Notes: generated by a model from the letters alone, not told the origin. A stretch of DNA of 64,000 nucleotides from Rubrivivax gelatinosus IL144 (GCF_000284255.1 NC_017075.1:1922001-1986000); one strand, 5' to 3'. Shown: positions 37,769 to 47,935, counted from the first letter of the stretch. Numbers and translations are program-made.

Positions 37769-38490
37769 AGCCAGGCCAGCACCTCGGCGACGGTCTCGAC
37801 GCTCGCGCGCGGCGGCAGCGCCGGGCGGTCGACGACGATCACCGGCAGGCCCAGCGTGCGCGCCGCGTCGAGCTTGGCGCGTGCGCCTTCGCCGCCGGCG
37901 TTCTTGGTCACGATGCGCGTGATGCGGCGCGAGCGCAGCAGTTCCAGGTCGTCGTCGTAACCGAAGGGCCCGCGCGAGATCACCGCCTCGGCGTCGGGCA
38001 GCGGCAGCGCGCCTTCGGGCGGGTCGACCAGGCGCAGCAGGTAGTGGTGCTGCGGCTTGGCCGCGAAGGCCGCCAGGTGCTGGCGGCCGATCGCGAGGAA
38101 GACACGCTCGGGTGTCGCGGGCAGCGCCGCGGCCGCAGCGTCGAGGTCGGCCACGTGCGTCCAGTCGTCGCCCGGGCCTGCCGCCCAGGGCCGGCGCTCC
38201 AGCGCGATCAGCGCGGTGCCGGTGGCGGCGCAGGCGGCCACCGCGTTGCGGCTCATCTGCGCCGCGAACGGGTGCGTCGCGTCGACGACGTGGCTGATGC
38301 CTTCGGCGCGCAGCCAGGCCGCCAGGCCGTCGGCGCCGCCGAAGCCGCCGACCCGGATCGGCAGCGGCTGCGCCACCGGCGCCGCGGTGCGGCCGGCGTA
38401 GGAGAACACCGCCTCGACGCCGTCGCGCGCGAGCGCGGCGGCCATTCGGCTGGCTTCGGTGGTGCCTCCCAACAAGAGGACGCGTGTCAT
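37747..38490 (-). CDS. cobK: Precorrin-6A reductase
   Basis: 247 residues from the ATG at 38490 ([17 protein letters not shown]). NADPH-dependent reduction of the corrin ring. Motifs: LLLGGTTEASRMAAAL, HVVDATHPFAAQMSRNA, VFLAIGRQHLAAF, VTKNAGGEGARAKLDAA. It is the only cob gene on the minus strand: it converges on cobJ (22-bp overlap) and diverges from cobL with overlapping start codons. Confidence 0.95.
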   Translation of the reverse strand: MTRVLLLGGTTEASRMAAALARDGVEAVFSYAGRTAAPVAQPLPIRVGGFGGADGLAAWLRAEGISHVVDATHPFAAQMSRNAVAACAATGTALIALERRPWAAGPGDDWTHVADLDAAAAALPATPERVFLAIGRQHLAAFAAKPQHHYLLRLVDPPEGALPLPDAEAVISRGPFGYDDDLELLRSRRITRIVTKNAGGEGARAKLDAARTLGLPVIVVDRPALPPRASVETVAEVLAWLHAERGV

Positions 38491-39670
38491 GTCTGAACCC
38501 TGGCTCTCGATCATCGGTCTCGGCGAGGACGGCCTGGCCGGCCTCGGCGCCAGCGCGCGTAACGCGCTCGGCGCGGCCGAGATTGTCTTCGGTGGCGCAC
38601 GCCACCTCGCGCTGGCCGACGTCGGCACGCGTGGCCGCGAGTGGCCCGTGCCCTTCGACGTCGCCCCGGTGCTGGCCTTGCGCGGCCGGCCGGTGGCCGT
38701 GCTGGCCTCGGGCGACCCGTTCTGGCACGGCGCCGGCGGCACGCTGACGGCGCGGCTGGCGGCGGGTGAGTGGCGCGCCTATCCGGCTGCCGGCTGCGTG
38801 TCGCTGGCCGCGGCGCGCCTGGGCTGGCGGCTGGAAGAGACCACCTGCCTGGGCCTGCACGCCGCGCCTTTCGAGCGCCTGCTGCCGCATCTGGCGCACG
38901 GCGCACGCGCGCTGTGCCTGCTGCGCGACGGCGCCGCCGGCGCCGCATTGGCTGCCTGGCTGGCCGAACACGGCTGGGGCGCCAGCCGCGTCTGGCTGAT
39001 GGAGGCGCTGGGCGGCCCGAACGAACGTGTGCGCGAGACCACCGCCGCGGCCTACGCGCTGCACGACGCCGTGTCGCCCGCGCTGCTGGCCGTCGAGGCC
39101 GCCGGCGGCCGGCCGCTGCCACGCTGCGCCGGCCTGCCCGAGGCGCTGTTCGCGCACGACGGCCAGATCACCAAGTCGCCGGTGCGTGCGCTGACGCTGG
39201 CCGCGCTGGCGCCGCGCCCGGGCGAGCTGCTGTGGGACGTCGGCGCCGGCTCGGGCTCGGTCTCGATCGAGTTCTGCCTCGCCGGCGGCCGCGCGCTGGC
39301 CGTCGAGACACGCGCCGAGCGGGTCGCCAACATCGAAGCCAACGTGCGCCGCTTCGGCCTGCAGGACCGGCTGACCGTCGTCGAAGGCCATGCGCCGCAG
39401 GCGCTGGACGCGCTGCCGGCGCCCGACGCGGTCTTCGTCGGCGGAGGCCTGGACGAAGCCGTGTTCGACGCCATCTGGGCGCGCCTGGCGCCCGGCGCGC
39501 GCCTGGTCGCCAACGGCGTGACGCTGGAGACCGAGGCGCTGCTGGCGACGCTGCACGCGCGCCACGGCGGCGAGCTGCTGCGCATCGAACTCGCGCGTGC
39601 CGCGCCGCTGGGACGGATGCGGGGCTGGCAGCCGGCGCGTCCCGTGGTCCAGTGGACGGTCTGCAAATGA
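38489..39670 (+). CDS. cobL: Precorrin-6Y C5,15-methyltransferase (decarboxylating), CbiE-CbiT fusion
   Basis: 393 residues from the ATG at 38489 ([16 protein letters not shown]). The N-terminal CbiE half (to about residue 200) has the tetrapyrrole methylase motif [13 protein letters not shown]. The C-terminal CbiT half has a class I SAM fold ([16 protein letters not shown]). It methylates C5 and C15 and removes the C12 acetate carboxyl. The start overlaps that of divergent cobK; the stop overlaps the cobE start. Confidence 0.94.
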   Translation: MSEPWLSIIGLGEDGLAGLGASARNALGAAEIVFGGARHLALADVGTRGREWPVPFDVAPVLALRGRPVAVLASGDPFWHGAGGTLTARLAAGEWRAYPAAGCVSLAAARLGWRLEETTCLGLHAAPFERLLPHLAHGARALCLLRDGAAGAALAAWLAEHGWGASRVWLMEALGGPNERVRETTAAAYALHDAVSPALLAVEAAGGRPLPRCAGLPEALFAHDGQITKSPVRALTLAALAPRPGELLWDVGAGSGSVSIEFCLAGGRALAVETRAERVANIEANVRRFGLQDRLTVVEGHAPQALDALPAPDAVFVGGGLDEAVFDAIWARLAPGARLVANGVTLETEALLATLHARHGGELLRIELARAAPLGRMRGWQPARPVVQWTVCK

Positions 39671-40038
39671 TCGTCGCCGGCCTGGGCTTTCGCAGCAGCG
39701 CCGGCGTCGAGTCGCTGCGTGCGGCGCTGGCCGCCGCGGGCGGGCAGGGCGCCGAGGCGCTGGCGACCAGCGAGCGCAAGGCCTCCGCGCCGGCGATGCA
39801 GGCGCTGGCCGCCGAGACCGGCCTGCCGGTGCTGGCGCTGCCCGAAGCCCTGCTGGCGACGCAAGCCACCCTCACCGAGTCGGCGCGGGTGCGCCGCCTC
39901 ACCGGCGCCGGCAGCCTGGCCGAAGCCGCCGCGCTGGCCGGCGCCGGCCCTGGCGCGCGGTTGCTGGGCGAGCGCGCCGTGTCGGCCGACGGTCTGGCGA
40001 CCGCGGCCCTGGCCCAATCTCCGAAGGACGAACGATGA
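39667..40038 (+). CDS. cobE: CobE / CbiG C-terminal domain protein
   Basis: 123 residues. It starts on the ATG that overlaps the cobL stop and ends on the TGA that overlaps the cobM start. Motifs of the CobE/CbiG_C family: [46 protein letters not shown] [21 protein letters not shown]. In the aerobic pathway CobE is required but its step is not well defined. There is no CbiG N-terminal or middle domain here. Confidence 0.9.
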   Translation: MIVAGLGFRSSAGVESLRAALAAAGGQGAEALATSERKASAPAMQALAAETGLPVLALPEALLATQATLTESARVRRLTGAGSLAEAAALAGAGPGARLLGERAVSADGLATAALAQSPKDER

Positions 40039-40817
40039 CGGTCCATTTCATCGGCGCCGGCCCCGGCGCCGCCGACCTGCTGACGCTGCGTGGCCGCGAC
40101 CTGATCGCCACCAGCCCCGTGTGCCTGTACGCCGGTTCGCTGGTGCCCGAAGGCGTGCTCGCGCACTGCCCGCCGGGCTGCCGCATCGTCAACACCGCGC
40201 CGCTGAGCCTGGACCAGATCGTCGACGAGATCGCCGCCGCGCACGCGCGTGGCCAGGACGTCGCGCGCCTGCATTCCGGCGATTTGTCGATCTGGTCGGC
40301 GATGGGCGAGCAGCTGCGCCGGCTGCGCGCGCTGGGCATCCCCTACGACGTGACGCCCGGCGTGCCGTCGTTCGCCGCCGCCGCCGCGGCGCTGGGCGCC
40401 GAGCTGACGCTGCCCGGCGTCGCCCAGTCGCTGGTGCTGACGCGCACCTCGGGCCGCGCCAGCGCGATGCCCGAGGGCGAGAACCTCGCCGCCTTCGCCG
40501 CCACCGGCGCCACGCTGGCCATCCATCTGTCGGTGCACGTGCTGGCCCAGGTCGTCGCCGAGCTGCGCCCGCACTACGGCGACGACTGCCCGGTGGCCGT
40601 GGTCTGGCGCGCCAGCTGGCCCGACCAGCGCATCGTGCGCGCGACGCTGGCGACGCTGGACGCGGCCGTCGGCGCCGAGATGGAGCGCACGGCGCTGATC
40701 CTCGTCGGCCGCACGCTGGGCACCGAAGACTTCGACGAAAGCCGGCTCTACGCCGTCGACTACGACCGGCGCTACCGGCCGACGGGCGCCTCGCCGCGGT
40801 TCCCCGAGACACGATGA
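40035..40817 (+). CDS. cobM: Precorrin-4 C11-methyltransferase
   Basis: 260 residues from the ATG at 40035. SAM-dependent methylation of C11. Motifs: [91 protein letters not shown]. Coupled to cobE (overlap) and cobB (next start at 40814, inside its last codons). Confidence 0.95.
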   Translation: MTVHFIGAGPGAADLLTLRGRDLIATSPVCLYAGSLVPEGVLAHCPPGCRIVNTAPLSLDQIVDEIAAAHARGQDVARLHSGDLSIWSAMGEQLRRLRALGIPYDVTPGVPSFAAAAAALGAELTLPGVAQSLVLTRTSGRASAMPEGENLAAFAATGATLAIHLSVHVLAQVVAELRPHYGDDCPVAVVWRASWPDQRIVRATLATLDAAVGAEMERTALILVGRTLGTEDFDESRLYAVDYDRRYRPTGASPRFPETR

Positions 40818-42139
40818 TCCCGCCCGGGCTGCTGGTCGCGGCGCCCGCCTCGGGCTGCGGCAAGACGACGGTGACGCTGGGCCTGCTGGCCGCCTGGCGC
40901 GCTGCCGGGCTGGCCGTGCAGCCGTTCAAGAACGGCCCCGACTACATCGACCCGGCCTTCCACTCGGCGGCTGCCGGCCGCGCTTCGTTCAACCTGGACA
41001 GCTGGGCGATGGGCCGCGAGCGGGTCGCCGGCCTGCTGGGCGCGGCCGAGGGCTGCGACCTGCTGCTGGCCGAAGCCTCGGTGGGCCTGTTCGACGGCGC
41101 CGTGACACCCGGCGAATGGGGCCGCGGCGCCGGCGCCGACCTGGCCGAAGCCTTCGGCTGGCCGGTGCTGCTGGTGCTGGACGTGCGTGGCCAGGCGCAG
41201 TCGGCCGCCGCGGTGACGCTGGGCTTCGCCAGTCTGCGCCCGGGCCTGAAGCTCGCCGGCGTGCTGCTGAACCGCGTCGGCAGCGCGCGCCACGAGGCGA
41301 CCGTGCGCAGCGCGGTCGAGGCCGCGGGCTTCCGCGTCTTCGGTGCGCTGCCGCGCGACGCCGCCGTGGCCTTGCCCGAACGCCACCTGGGCCTGGTGCA
41401 GGCCGAGGAACTGCCCGAACGCGCCGCGACGCTGGCCGCGCTGGGCCGGCTGGTCGCCGAACACGTTGACCTGGACGCGCTGCGTGCTGCCGCCGCGGGT
41501 GCCTGCGAGCCCAAGCCGGCGTTGCCGCTGCCACCGCCGGGCGCGCGCATCGCGCTGGCGCGCGACGCCGCCTTCTCCTTCGTCTACCCGCATTTGCTGG
41601 ACGCCTGGCACGCCGCCGGCGCGGCGCTGCTGCCGTTCTCGCCGCTGGCCGACGAAGCGCCCGACGACAGCGCCGACGCCTGCTGGCTGCCCGGCGGCTA
41701 CCCCGAGCTGCACGCCGGCCGCCTGGCCGCCGCCACACGCTGGCGCGACGGCCTGCGCGCCTTCGCGCGCACGCGGCCGGTGCACGGCGAATGCGGCGGC
41801 TACATGGCGCTGGGCGCAATGCTGGAAGACGCCGACGGCAGCCGCCACGCGATGGCCGGGCTGCTGGGTCTGGAAACCTCGTTCCGCAAACGCCGCCTGC
41901 ACCTGGGCTACCGCCTCGCCGAGCTGCAGGTGCCGCTGCCCGGTTATGCCGCCGGCACGCGGCTGCGTGGCCACGAGTTCCACTACGCCAGCGTGCTCGC
42001 CCAGCCCGACGCGCCGCTGGCGCGCATCGTCGACGCCGACGGCCGCGAGGTCGCCGAGACCGGCTCGTGGCGGGCGCTGGACGGCGGCGGGCGGGTGAGC
42101 GGCAGCTTTTTTCATCTCGTGGCGCCGGCTGCGGGCTGA
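40814..42139 (+). CDS. cobB: Hydrogenobyrinic/cobyrinic acid a,c-diamide synthase
   Basis: 441 residues. ATP and glutamine-dependent amidation of the a and c side chains. N-terminal dethiobiotin-synthetase-like domain with P-loop [14 protein letters not shown] and [15 protein letters not shown]-terminal class I glutaminase-like domain with [11 protein letters not shown] and the Cys in [12 protein letters not shown], and the late GHEFHYAS. It is the last gene of the run; the following 240 bp separate it from a sensor kinase. Confidence 0.95.
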   Translation: MIPPGLLVAAPASGCGKTTVTLGLLAAWRAAGLAVQPFKNGPDYIDPAFHSAAAGRASFNLDSWAMGRERVAGLLGAAEGCDLLLAEASVGLFDGAVTPGEWGRGAGADLAEAFGWPVLLVLDVRGQAQSAAAVTLGFASLRPGLKLAGVLLNRVGSARHEATVRSAVEAAGFRVFGALPRDAAVALPERHLGLVQAEELPERAATLAALGRLVAEHVDLDALRAAAAGACEPKPALPLPPPGARIALARDAAFSFVYPHLLDAWHAAGAALLPFSPLADEAPDDSADACWLPGGYPELHAGRLAAATRWRDGLRAFARTRPVHGECGGYMALGAMLEDADGSRHAMAGLLGLETSFRKRRLHLGYRLAELQVPLPGYAAGTRLRGHEFHYASVLAQPDAPLARIVDADGREVAETGSWRALDGGGRVSGSFFHLVAPAAG

Positions 42140-42379
42140 CGCCCGGGCGTTCGTCCCACCGGGGGAAGCAATGCCCCTACCGCCGGGTAATGCCGGTAGC
42201 ACGCTCCGGGCCGTGGGCCTACGGTGCACTCGGGTTCGCCGTTTGCTGCTCGTGCCGACGTCTCAGAACCTGCGACAGCTTTGCCGGAGGGTCCAGATGG
42301 CGCCTCACACTGAACGGGAACAGCCCCCGCCCCCGGGCACCCGCCGCACGCCGGCCCCAGTCCCAACCCGGCCCTGACC

Positions 42380-44659
42380 ATGCTGCCGCGCTGGCGCGGG
42401 CAGGTGTCGGGCGAGGCCGCCGTGTCCCGCGGGCGCGTTTCGATGGCGACGGTCTTCGTCGTCGTCGTCTCGGTGGCGCTGGCGGTGCTGGGCGTGAGCA
42501 GCATCGCCAAGCTGCGCAGCGACGCCAAGCAGGTGGCGCACACCAGCGAGGTGCTGGCGGCCCTGGGCATGGCGCTGGAGCTGACGGTCGATGCCGAGAC
42601 CTCCGAACGCGGCTTCGTGCTGACTTCCAAGCCCGAGTACCTGCAGCCCTACCGCCGTGCGGCGCGCTCCAGCCTGCTGGAGCTGGACAAGCTGCAGCGC
42701 CTGGTGGCCGACAACCCGGTGCAGGCCGAGCGCCTGGTGGCGCTGCGCGACATGACCGAGAAGCGCCTGGACCTCATCGACCAGGTGGTGGACCTGCACA
42801 CCGTCAAGGGCTTTGACGCCGCTCGCGACCTGATCGCCACCGGCGAAGGCAAGCGGATGCAGGACCAGATCCGCGCCGCCGTCGAGCAGATGCGTGCCGA
42901 GGAGCGCGGCCTGCTCGCCGAGCGCGAGAGCCAGTCGGCACGGAGCGCGATGCTGGCGCAGCTGCTGATCGGCGGCGCCGCGATCGCGATGCTGGCCGTG
43001 GTGCTGTTCTCCTGGGCCAAGCTGGAGCAGCGCAACGAGCAGCTGGCGCAGGCCAACGCCGTCAAGTCGGACTTCGTCGCCAGCATGAGCCACGAGATCC
43101 GCACGCCGATGAACGCGATCATCGGCCTGACGCAGCTGCTGGAGCGCGAGCCGCTGGCGCGCGAGCAGGCCGAGATGGTGCAGCGCATCCGCACCGCCGG
43201 GCGCTCGCTGATGGCCATCATCAACGACATCCTGGACCTGAGCCGCATCGAGGCCGGGCGCATGCGGCTGGACAGCCGCAGCTTCGTGCTCGGCCAGCTG
43301 CTGATCCAGATCGACAGCCTGCTGGCGCCGATGGCGCGCGACAAAGGCCTGTCGCTGCGCATCGAGTCGGCGCTGGCCTCGTCGCTGCAGCGCAGCCTGG
43401 TCGGCGACCCGCAGCGCCTGGAGCAGGTGCTGGTCAACCTCGTCGGCAACGCGATCAAGTTCACCGAACACGGCGAGATCGTCGTGCGCACGCGCGTCAT
43501 CGAGCAGGACGACACGCAGGTCAAGCTGCGCTTCGAGGTGCAGGACACCGGCATCGGCATCCGGCCGCAGCAGATCCGCGAGCTGTTCGAGCCCTTCTCG
43601 CAGGCCGACTCGGGCCTGGCGCGGCGCCAGGGCGGCACCGGGCTGGGGCTGTCGATCAGCAAGCGGCTGGTGGAGCTGATGGGCGGGCGCATCGGCGCCG
43701 ACAGCGTGCAGGGCGTGGGCAGCACCTTCTGGTTCGAGCTCGGCTTCACGCTGGGCAACGGCCACGACGCCCAGCACCCGGTCTACGCCCGCACGCCGAT
43801 GGCGGCGCAAGGCCCGCGCCTGCAGGGCATGCGCCTGCTGGCGGTGGACGACAACGACACCAACCTCGACCTGCTGAGCCGCGCGCTGCTGCTCGAAGGC
43901 GCCGAAGCGACCGCGGCGCGCGACGGCCAGCAGGCCGTCGTCACGCTGCGCAGCAACCCCGACGCCTTCGATGCCGTGCTGATGGACCTGCAGATGCCGG
44001 TGATGGACGGCTACGAGGCCACGCGCGTCATCCGCCAGCAGCTCGGCTTGAACCAGGTGCCGATCATCATCTTCTCGGCGGCCGTGCTGGTGGAGGAGCA
44101 GCAGCGCGCGATGGACGTCGGCGCGACGCAGTTCCTGTCCAAGCCGGTCGACATCGAGGAACTGGTGGCCGTGCTGTCGCGCCACGTGCGCCACGGCGCA
44201 CCCGCCGAAGCCCCGGCCCTGCCGGCGCCCGCCGCCGAACCGCCGGCCGCCATGCCGCCGGCACCCGCCGCTGCGCCGGGGCCCGTCGGCACCGAGTGGC
44301 CGGCGATGGCCGGCGTCGAGGTCCAGCGTGTGCACCGGCTGCTCAAGGGCGACTTCGGGCGCTTCGTGCGGCTGTGCGTGAAGCTGCTGGAGCAGGGCGA
44401 CGTCGCCGTCGCCAGCGTGCGCGCCGGGCTGGCCGAGGGCGACAGCAAACGCGCGCTGGAAGCGCTGCACAGCCTGCGCGGCGCCGCGCTGACCGTCGGC
44501 GCCGCCGAGCTGGCCGCCACCGTCGCCGCGCTCGAAACCGCTGTGCGCGCCGGCAGCCTGTCCCCCGACCCGGCGCAGCGGCTGGCCGACGCGCTGGAGG
44601 CGCTGCAGCGCAGCGTCGCGCCGTGGCTGCATCTGGCGAAGGACGGGACGGCGGTCTGA
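42380..44659 (+). CDS. Hybrid sensor histidine kinase (CHASE3-HisKA-HATPase-REC-Hpt)
   Basis: 759 residues. A membrane segment (about 20-42), a CHASE3-like periplasmic helical domain (TVDAETSERGFVLT), a second segment (about 195-212), HisKA (SHEIRTPMNAIIGL), HATPase (LVNLVGNAIKFTEHG, DTGIGIRPQQ, GGTGLGLSIS), a receiver domain (LAVDDNDTN, MDLQMPVMDGYEA, SKPVD), a Pro/Ala linker and an Hpt domain with a histidine in ALHSLRGAALTVGAAEL. This is a complete phosphorelay in one chain; the output regulator is not adjacent. No link to the cob genes upstream is evident. Confidence 0.93.
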   Translation: MLPRWRGQVSGEAAVSRGRVSMATVFVVVVSVALAVLGVSSIAKLRSDAKQVAHTSEVLAALGMALELTVDAETSERGFVLTSKPEYLQPYRRAARSSLLELDKLQRLVADNPVQAERLVALRDMTEKRLDLIDQVVDLHTVKGFDAARDLIATGEGKRMQDQIRAAVEQMRAEERGLLAERESQSARSAMLAQLLIGGAAIAMLAVVLFSWAKLEQRNEQLAQANAVKSDFVASMSHEIRTPMNAIIGLTQLLEREPLAREQAEMVQRIRTAGRSLMAIINDILDLSRIEAGRMRLDSRSFVLGQLLIQIDSLLAPMARDKGLSLRIESALASSLQRSLVGDPQRLEQVLVNLVGNAIKFTEHGEIVVRTRVIEQDDTQVKLRFEVQDTGIGIRPQQIRELFEPFSQADSGLARRQGGTGLGLSISKRLVELMGGRIGADSVQGVGSTFWFELGFTLGNGHDAQHPVYARTPMAAQGPRLQGMRLLAVDDNDTNLDLLSRALLLEGAEATAARDGQQAVVTLRSNPDAFDAVLMDLQMPVMDGYEATRVIRQQLGLNQVPIIIFSAAVLVEEQQRAMDVGATQFLSKPVDIEELVAVLSRHVRHGAPAEAPALPAPAAEPPAAMPPAPAAAPGPVGTEWPAMAGVEVQRVHRLLKGDFGRFVRLCVKLLEQGDVAVASVRAGLAEGDSKRALEALHSLRGAALTVGAAELAATVAALETAVRAGSLSPDPAQRLADALEALQRSVAPWLHLAKDGTAV

Positions 44660-44700
44660 GCCGTCGCAGGGTCGGCGCGCACCGCCGGGCGCGGAACGCC

Positions 44701-45603
44701 TCAGTCGACCGCCCAGGGCGGACTGCGAAACGCTTCTGCGAGGTAGTCGATCAGCAGCCGCACCTTCGGGGACACGAACTTGCGTGACGGGTAGACCGCG
44801 AACACGTCCAGGCTGATCGACCGGTACTCCGGCAGCACCTCCACCAGCGTGCCGGCCCGAAGGTCGCCGCCGACGAGAAACGAGGGCTGCAGGACGATCC
44901 CTCCGTGCTCCAGCGCGATGGCCCGGCAAGTGTCGCCGTTGTTGCTACGCATCCGGGGCGAGATCGGCACGACGACACGGCCCTCGGGACCGTCGAACTC
45001 CCAGGTCTCGCCCATCGACAGCAGGCTGTAAGAGGCGATGTCGTGCTGCGCGAGATCGGCGGGCGTCTTCGGCTGCCCGCGCCGCTTCAGGTAAGCGGGC
45101 GATGCGCAGAGGATCACGCGCGTCGTGGCCAGCTTGCGGCTGACCAGCGAAGACGAAGGCAGGCGCGCGATGCGCACCGCGAGGTCGAAGCCTTCGTCGA
45201 CGAGGTCGGCTACCCGGTCCGACAGCGTGACGTCCAGGCGTACCTTGGGGTGCCGGGTCATGAACGGCGCCCACAGCGGTGCCAGGAACAGCAGCCCGAA
45301 GCTCAGCGGCGCCGTGATCTTCAGCTGGCCTTCGGCCTCGCCCCGGCGGGCCGTGATCTCGCCTTCCACCTCGGCCACCTGGTCCAGCAGTTCCTTGGAG
45401 CGCGCGTAGAAGACCTCGCCTTCTTCGGTGAGCGAGAGCTTGCGCGTCGTCCGGTTGAGCATGCGCACGCCGAGCCGCGACTCGAGTTCGGCCACGTAGC
45501 GCGAGACCGCCGGCTTGGACATCTCCAGCGCGTCCGACGCACCGACGAAGCTGCCGGCGTCGACGACGGCGGTGAACACCTGCATCTCCAGGAACTTGTC
45601 CAT
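44701..45603 (-). CDS. LysR-family transcriptional regulator
   Basis: 300 residues. N-terminal winged HTH (FTAVVDAGSFVGASDALEMSKPAVSRYVAELE, shown in part) followed by the LysR substrate-binding fold (LKITAPLSFGLLFLAPL, DLAVRIARLPSSSLVSRKL). It belongs to the large group that controls adjacent oxidoreductases. It is divergent from the reductase gene across a 150-bp AT-richer gap and probably regulates it. Confidence 0.93.
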   Translation of the reverse strand: MDKFLEMQVFTAVVDAGSFVGASDALEMSKPAVSRYVAELESRLGVRMLNRTTRKLSLTEEGEVFYARSKELLDQVAEVEGEITARRGEAEGQLKITAPLSFGLLFLAPLWAPFMTRHPKVRLDVTLSDRVADLVDEGFDLAVRIARLPSSSLVSRKLATTRVILCASPAYLKRRGQPKTPADLAQHDIASYSLLSMGETWEFDGPEGRVVVPISPRMRSNNGDTCRAIALEHGGIVLQPSFLVGGDLRAGTLVEVLPEYRSISLDVFAVYPSRKFVSPKVRLLIDYLAEAFRSPPWAVD

Positions 45604-45753
45604 TTGTACCGATTAGTGGAACAACAAATCTCTCCAAAGCAAGTTTATCTCTCGATGCGTAATTTTTAGAGTTGCATCCATGCGCTGACGGACCGACCGG
45701 GGCGCAGCGGGCCGCAAAGCCCCACTTCAAACAGCCAACAGCAAGGATCCAAC
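45604..45753. promoter_or_regulatory. Divergent promoter region between lysR and the reductase gene
   Basis: The half next to lysR (45604-45670) is clearly AT-richer than the flanks and contains attagtggaacaacaaat, a candidate LysR site. The reductase ribosome site is 'cagcaagg' before 45754. Exact -35/-10 boxes are not certain. Confidence 0.5.
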
Positions 45754-46386
45754 ATGAAGACTCTCGTCATCGGTGCCGGCAACATGGGTTCGGCCTTCGT
45801 CAAGCAGCTCCACGCCGCGGGCCATCAGGTGAGCGTCGTCGCCGCCGACCCGGCGAAGGCCGAGGCGCTGGCCGCGCAGCACAGCGGCGTGCGTGCCGTG
45901 GCGGCTGCCGGTGCGGCCCGCGACCAGGACGTGATCGTGCTCGCCACGCCCTACGGCGAAGCCGTGAACGCGCTGCGTTCGCTGGGCGACGTGGCCGGCA
46001 AGGTGGTGATCGACATCACCAATCCGCTGACGCCCGACTACATGGGCCTGACGATCGGCCACGACACCAGCGCCGCCGAGGAGATCGCCCGCGCCGTGCC
46101 CGAGGCCGTCATCGTCAAGGCCTTCAACACCGTATTCGCCCAGGTGCTGGCGGCCGGTGCCGATTTCGGCAACGGGCAGACGGTGAGCGTGTTCGTCGCA
46201 TCCGACAGCGAGCCGGCCAAGGAGAGCGTCAAGGCGCTGGTCCGCAGCCTGGGCTTCGCGCTCGTCGATGCCGGCGGCCTGAAGAACGCGCGCTATCTGG
46301 AGCCGCTGGGCGGCCTGAACATCTACCTGGGTTACGGCGCAGGGCAGGGCACCGGCATCGCGCCCGCCTGGATCCACAAGGCCTGA
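45754..46386 (+). CDS. NADPH-dependent reductase, F420-oxidoreductase-like (COG2085 type)
   Basis: 210 residues. A Rossmann start (TLVIGAGNMGSAFVKQL), a conserved VIVLATPYGEAVNAL, DITNPLTPDYMGL, VKAFNTVFAQVL, and the C-terminal DAGGLKNARYLEPLGGL. These match the NADP oxidoreductase coenzyme-F420-dependent family as found in bacteria without F420. The substrate is unknown. Divergent from a LysR regulator. Confidence 0.88.
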   Translation: MKTLVIGAGNMGSAFVKQLHAAGHQVSVVAADPAKAEALAAQHSGVRAVAAAGAARDQDVIVLATPYGEAVNALRSLGDVAGKVVIDITNPLTPDYMGLTIGHDTSAAEEIARAVPEAVIVKAFNTVFAQVLAAGADFGNGQTVSVFVASDSEPAKESVKALVRSLGFALVDAGGLKNARYLEPLGGLNIYLGYGAGQGTGIAPAWIHKA

Positions 46387-46418
46387 TACGGCCCGCCGGG
46401 CCGCAGGGGAGCGAGACC

Positions 46419-46904
46419 ATGCATGACGACACACGCCGACCGGCACGGGTCGAACTCGACATCGGCCACGAGAGCAGCACGCTGCTCGTGGCCGGTGCCG
46501 GGAGCGAGCCGTCGCGCACGCCGATCGACCTCGGCCAGGCGAACGTGCGTCCCGGCCCGTTCGCCAGCGAGCCGCCCGGTGCGCTGGAGCTCGAGGCGGC
46601 GATCGAGATCGTCGAAGAGCAGCTGATGCCGCTGGTTCGTGCCGTGCCCAGGCCTGCCGAGCTGAGCACGACGGCGAGCGGCGTGGACTTGCACGCCGCG
46701 ATCGCCGCCGCGCTGGGCCGCGCGCCTTCGGTGCCGGTGCGCATCGACGAGGTCGAGGCGGCGTTCTCGCATCTGGCGTCGCTGGCCGTGGGCATGCCGC
46801 CGCGTGGCGACGATCCGCTGCGGCACGCCGGCGCGGCCGCCGCGTTGCTGATCCTGCGCGAGTGGATGCACCACGCAGGCTTCGACGCGGTCCGCCTGGG
46901 CTAG
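46419..46904 (+). CDS. Hypothetical protein
   Basis: 161 residues from the ATG at 46419, with a ggggagcga ribosome site. The sequence is soluble and Ala/Glu/Leu-rich with predicted helices (ALELEAAIEIVEEQLMPLV, DEVEAAFSHLASLAVG, GAAAALLILREWMHHAGF). No family recognised. It lies 32 bp after the reductase gene, so probably co-transcribed. Confidence 0.7.
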   Translation: MHDDTRRPARVELDIGHESSTLLVAGAGSEPSRTPIDLGQANVRPGPFASEPPGALELEAAIEIVEEQLMPLVRAVPRPAELSTTASGVDLHAAIAAALGRAPSVPVRIDEVEAAFSHLASLAVGMPPRGDDPLRHAGAAAALLILREWMHHAGFDAVRLG

Positions 46905-47002
46905 CGCCCGGCCGTGTTCACCCAGCGCCTCTTGGAATCGTGCGGCCTGAGCATTCCTTCATCCATATGATTCCGTTCTGGTTAATCACCTGAAGCGACG
47001 TC

Positions 47003-47935
47003 ATGGCCCGTCCCGATCTCAACCTGCTGCTGGCGCTGGACGTGTTGCTGGACGAGGGCAGCGTCGTCGGCGCGGCGCGTCGCATGCACCTGAGCCCGCC
47101 GGCGATGAGCCGGACCCTGAGCCGCATCCGGGAGGAACTGGGCGATCCGGTGTTCGTCCAGGTGGGCCGCAAACTCGTGCCGACGGCCAAGGCGCTGGCG
47201 ATGCGCGAGCAGGTGCGACTGGTGGTCGAGCAGGCCTCGCGGGTGTTCGCCTCCGGCGCCGAGGTCGACCTCCGGTCGCTGGACAGGCGTTTCAACGTCC
47301 GGGCCACCGACGAGTTCGTCACCGTCCATCTGGGCCGGCTGCTGGATGCGATGGCCAGGGAGATGCCGCGCGCGATGCTGCGTTTCTCGCCGGAAGAAGA
47401 CGACGTCGACGAAGAGGCGCTGCGAAGCGGCCGTATCGACCTGTTCATCAGCGCTTCGCGCAAGCTGCGGCCGGAGATCCGCGTGCAGTCCTTGTTCACC
47501 ACGACCTTCGTCGGCGTCGCACGCGCGGATCACCCGATCTTCGACGGCGAGATCGCGGCCGAGAGCCTGACGCGCTGGGAGCACATCAACGTGTCCCGGC
47601 GCGGCAAGGCCGTCGGGCCGATCGACGCTGCGCTGGACGCACAAGGCCTGCGCCGGCACGTCGCGCTGGTGGTGCCCAGTCCCTATTCGGCCTTGTTCAC
47701 GCTGCAGGACTCGGATCTGCTGCTGCCCCTGCCCAGGCTGCTGGCCCGCAGTGCGCTCGCCGCGGGCCTGCGCATCCGCCTGTTCGAGCTGCCGATGCCG
47801 CTGGAAACCGTGCTGCTGACGCAGGCCTGGCATCCTCGCCACGACGAAGACCCGGCCCATCGATGGCTGCGGCACACGATCCACGCCCTTTGCAGCGAAG
47901 ACCAGACGCCAGCGGCTGCTCATGCAGCGCCGTAG
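47003..47935 (+). CDS. LysR-family transcriptional regulator
   Basis: 310 residues. HTH at residues 5-60 (LLLALDVLLDEGSVVGAARRMHLSPPAMSRTLSRIR, shown in part), then the effector domain (FNVRATDEFVTVHLGRLLD, RIDLFISASRKLRPEI). The style is of the NodD/PcaQ-like group. It is co-directional with and 91 bp upstream of the efflux operon starting at 48027; most AaeR-type regulators are divergent from their targets, so regulation of that operon is likely but not certain. Confidence 0.92.
   Translation: MARPDLNLLLALDVLLDEGSVVGAARRMHLSPPAMSRTLSRIREELGDPVFVQVGRKLVPTAKALAMREQVRLVVEQASRVFASGAEVDLRSLDRRFNVRATDEFVTVHLGRLLDAMAREMPRAMLRFSPEEDDVDEEALRSGRIDLFISASRKLRPEIRVQSLFTTTFVGVARADHPIFDGEIAAESLTRWEHINVSRRGKAVGPIDAALDAQGLRRHVALVVPSPYSALFTLQDSDLLLPLPRLLARSALAAGLRIRLFELPMPLETVLLTQAWHPRHDEDPAHRWLRHTIHALCSEDQTPAAAHAAP

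Noticed and set aside
36635..39565. Minus-strand reading frame of 976 codons across cobI-cobL
   Set aside because: Only its part at 37747-38490 lies near a real minus-strand gene (cobK, in another frame); the rest is antisense to well-conserved cob genes.
42171..42377. Small ORF between cobB and the hybrid kinase
   Set aside because: The product is Pro/Arg-rich without a fold or a convincing ribosome site; it is probably leader sequence of the kinase gene.
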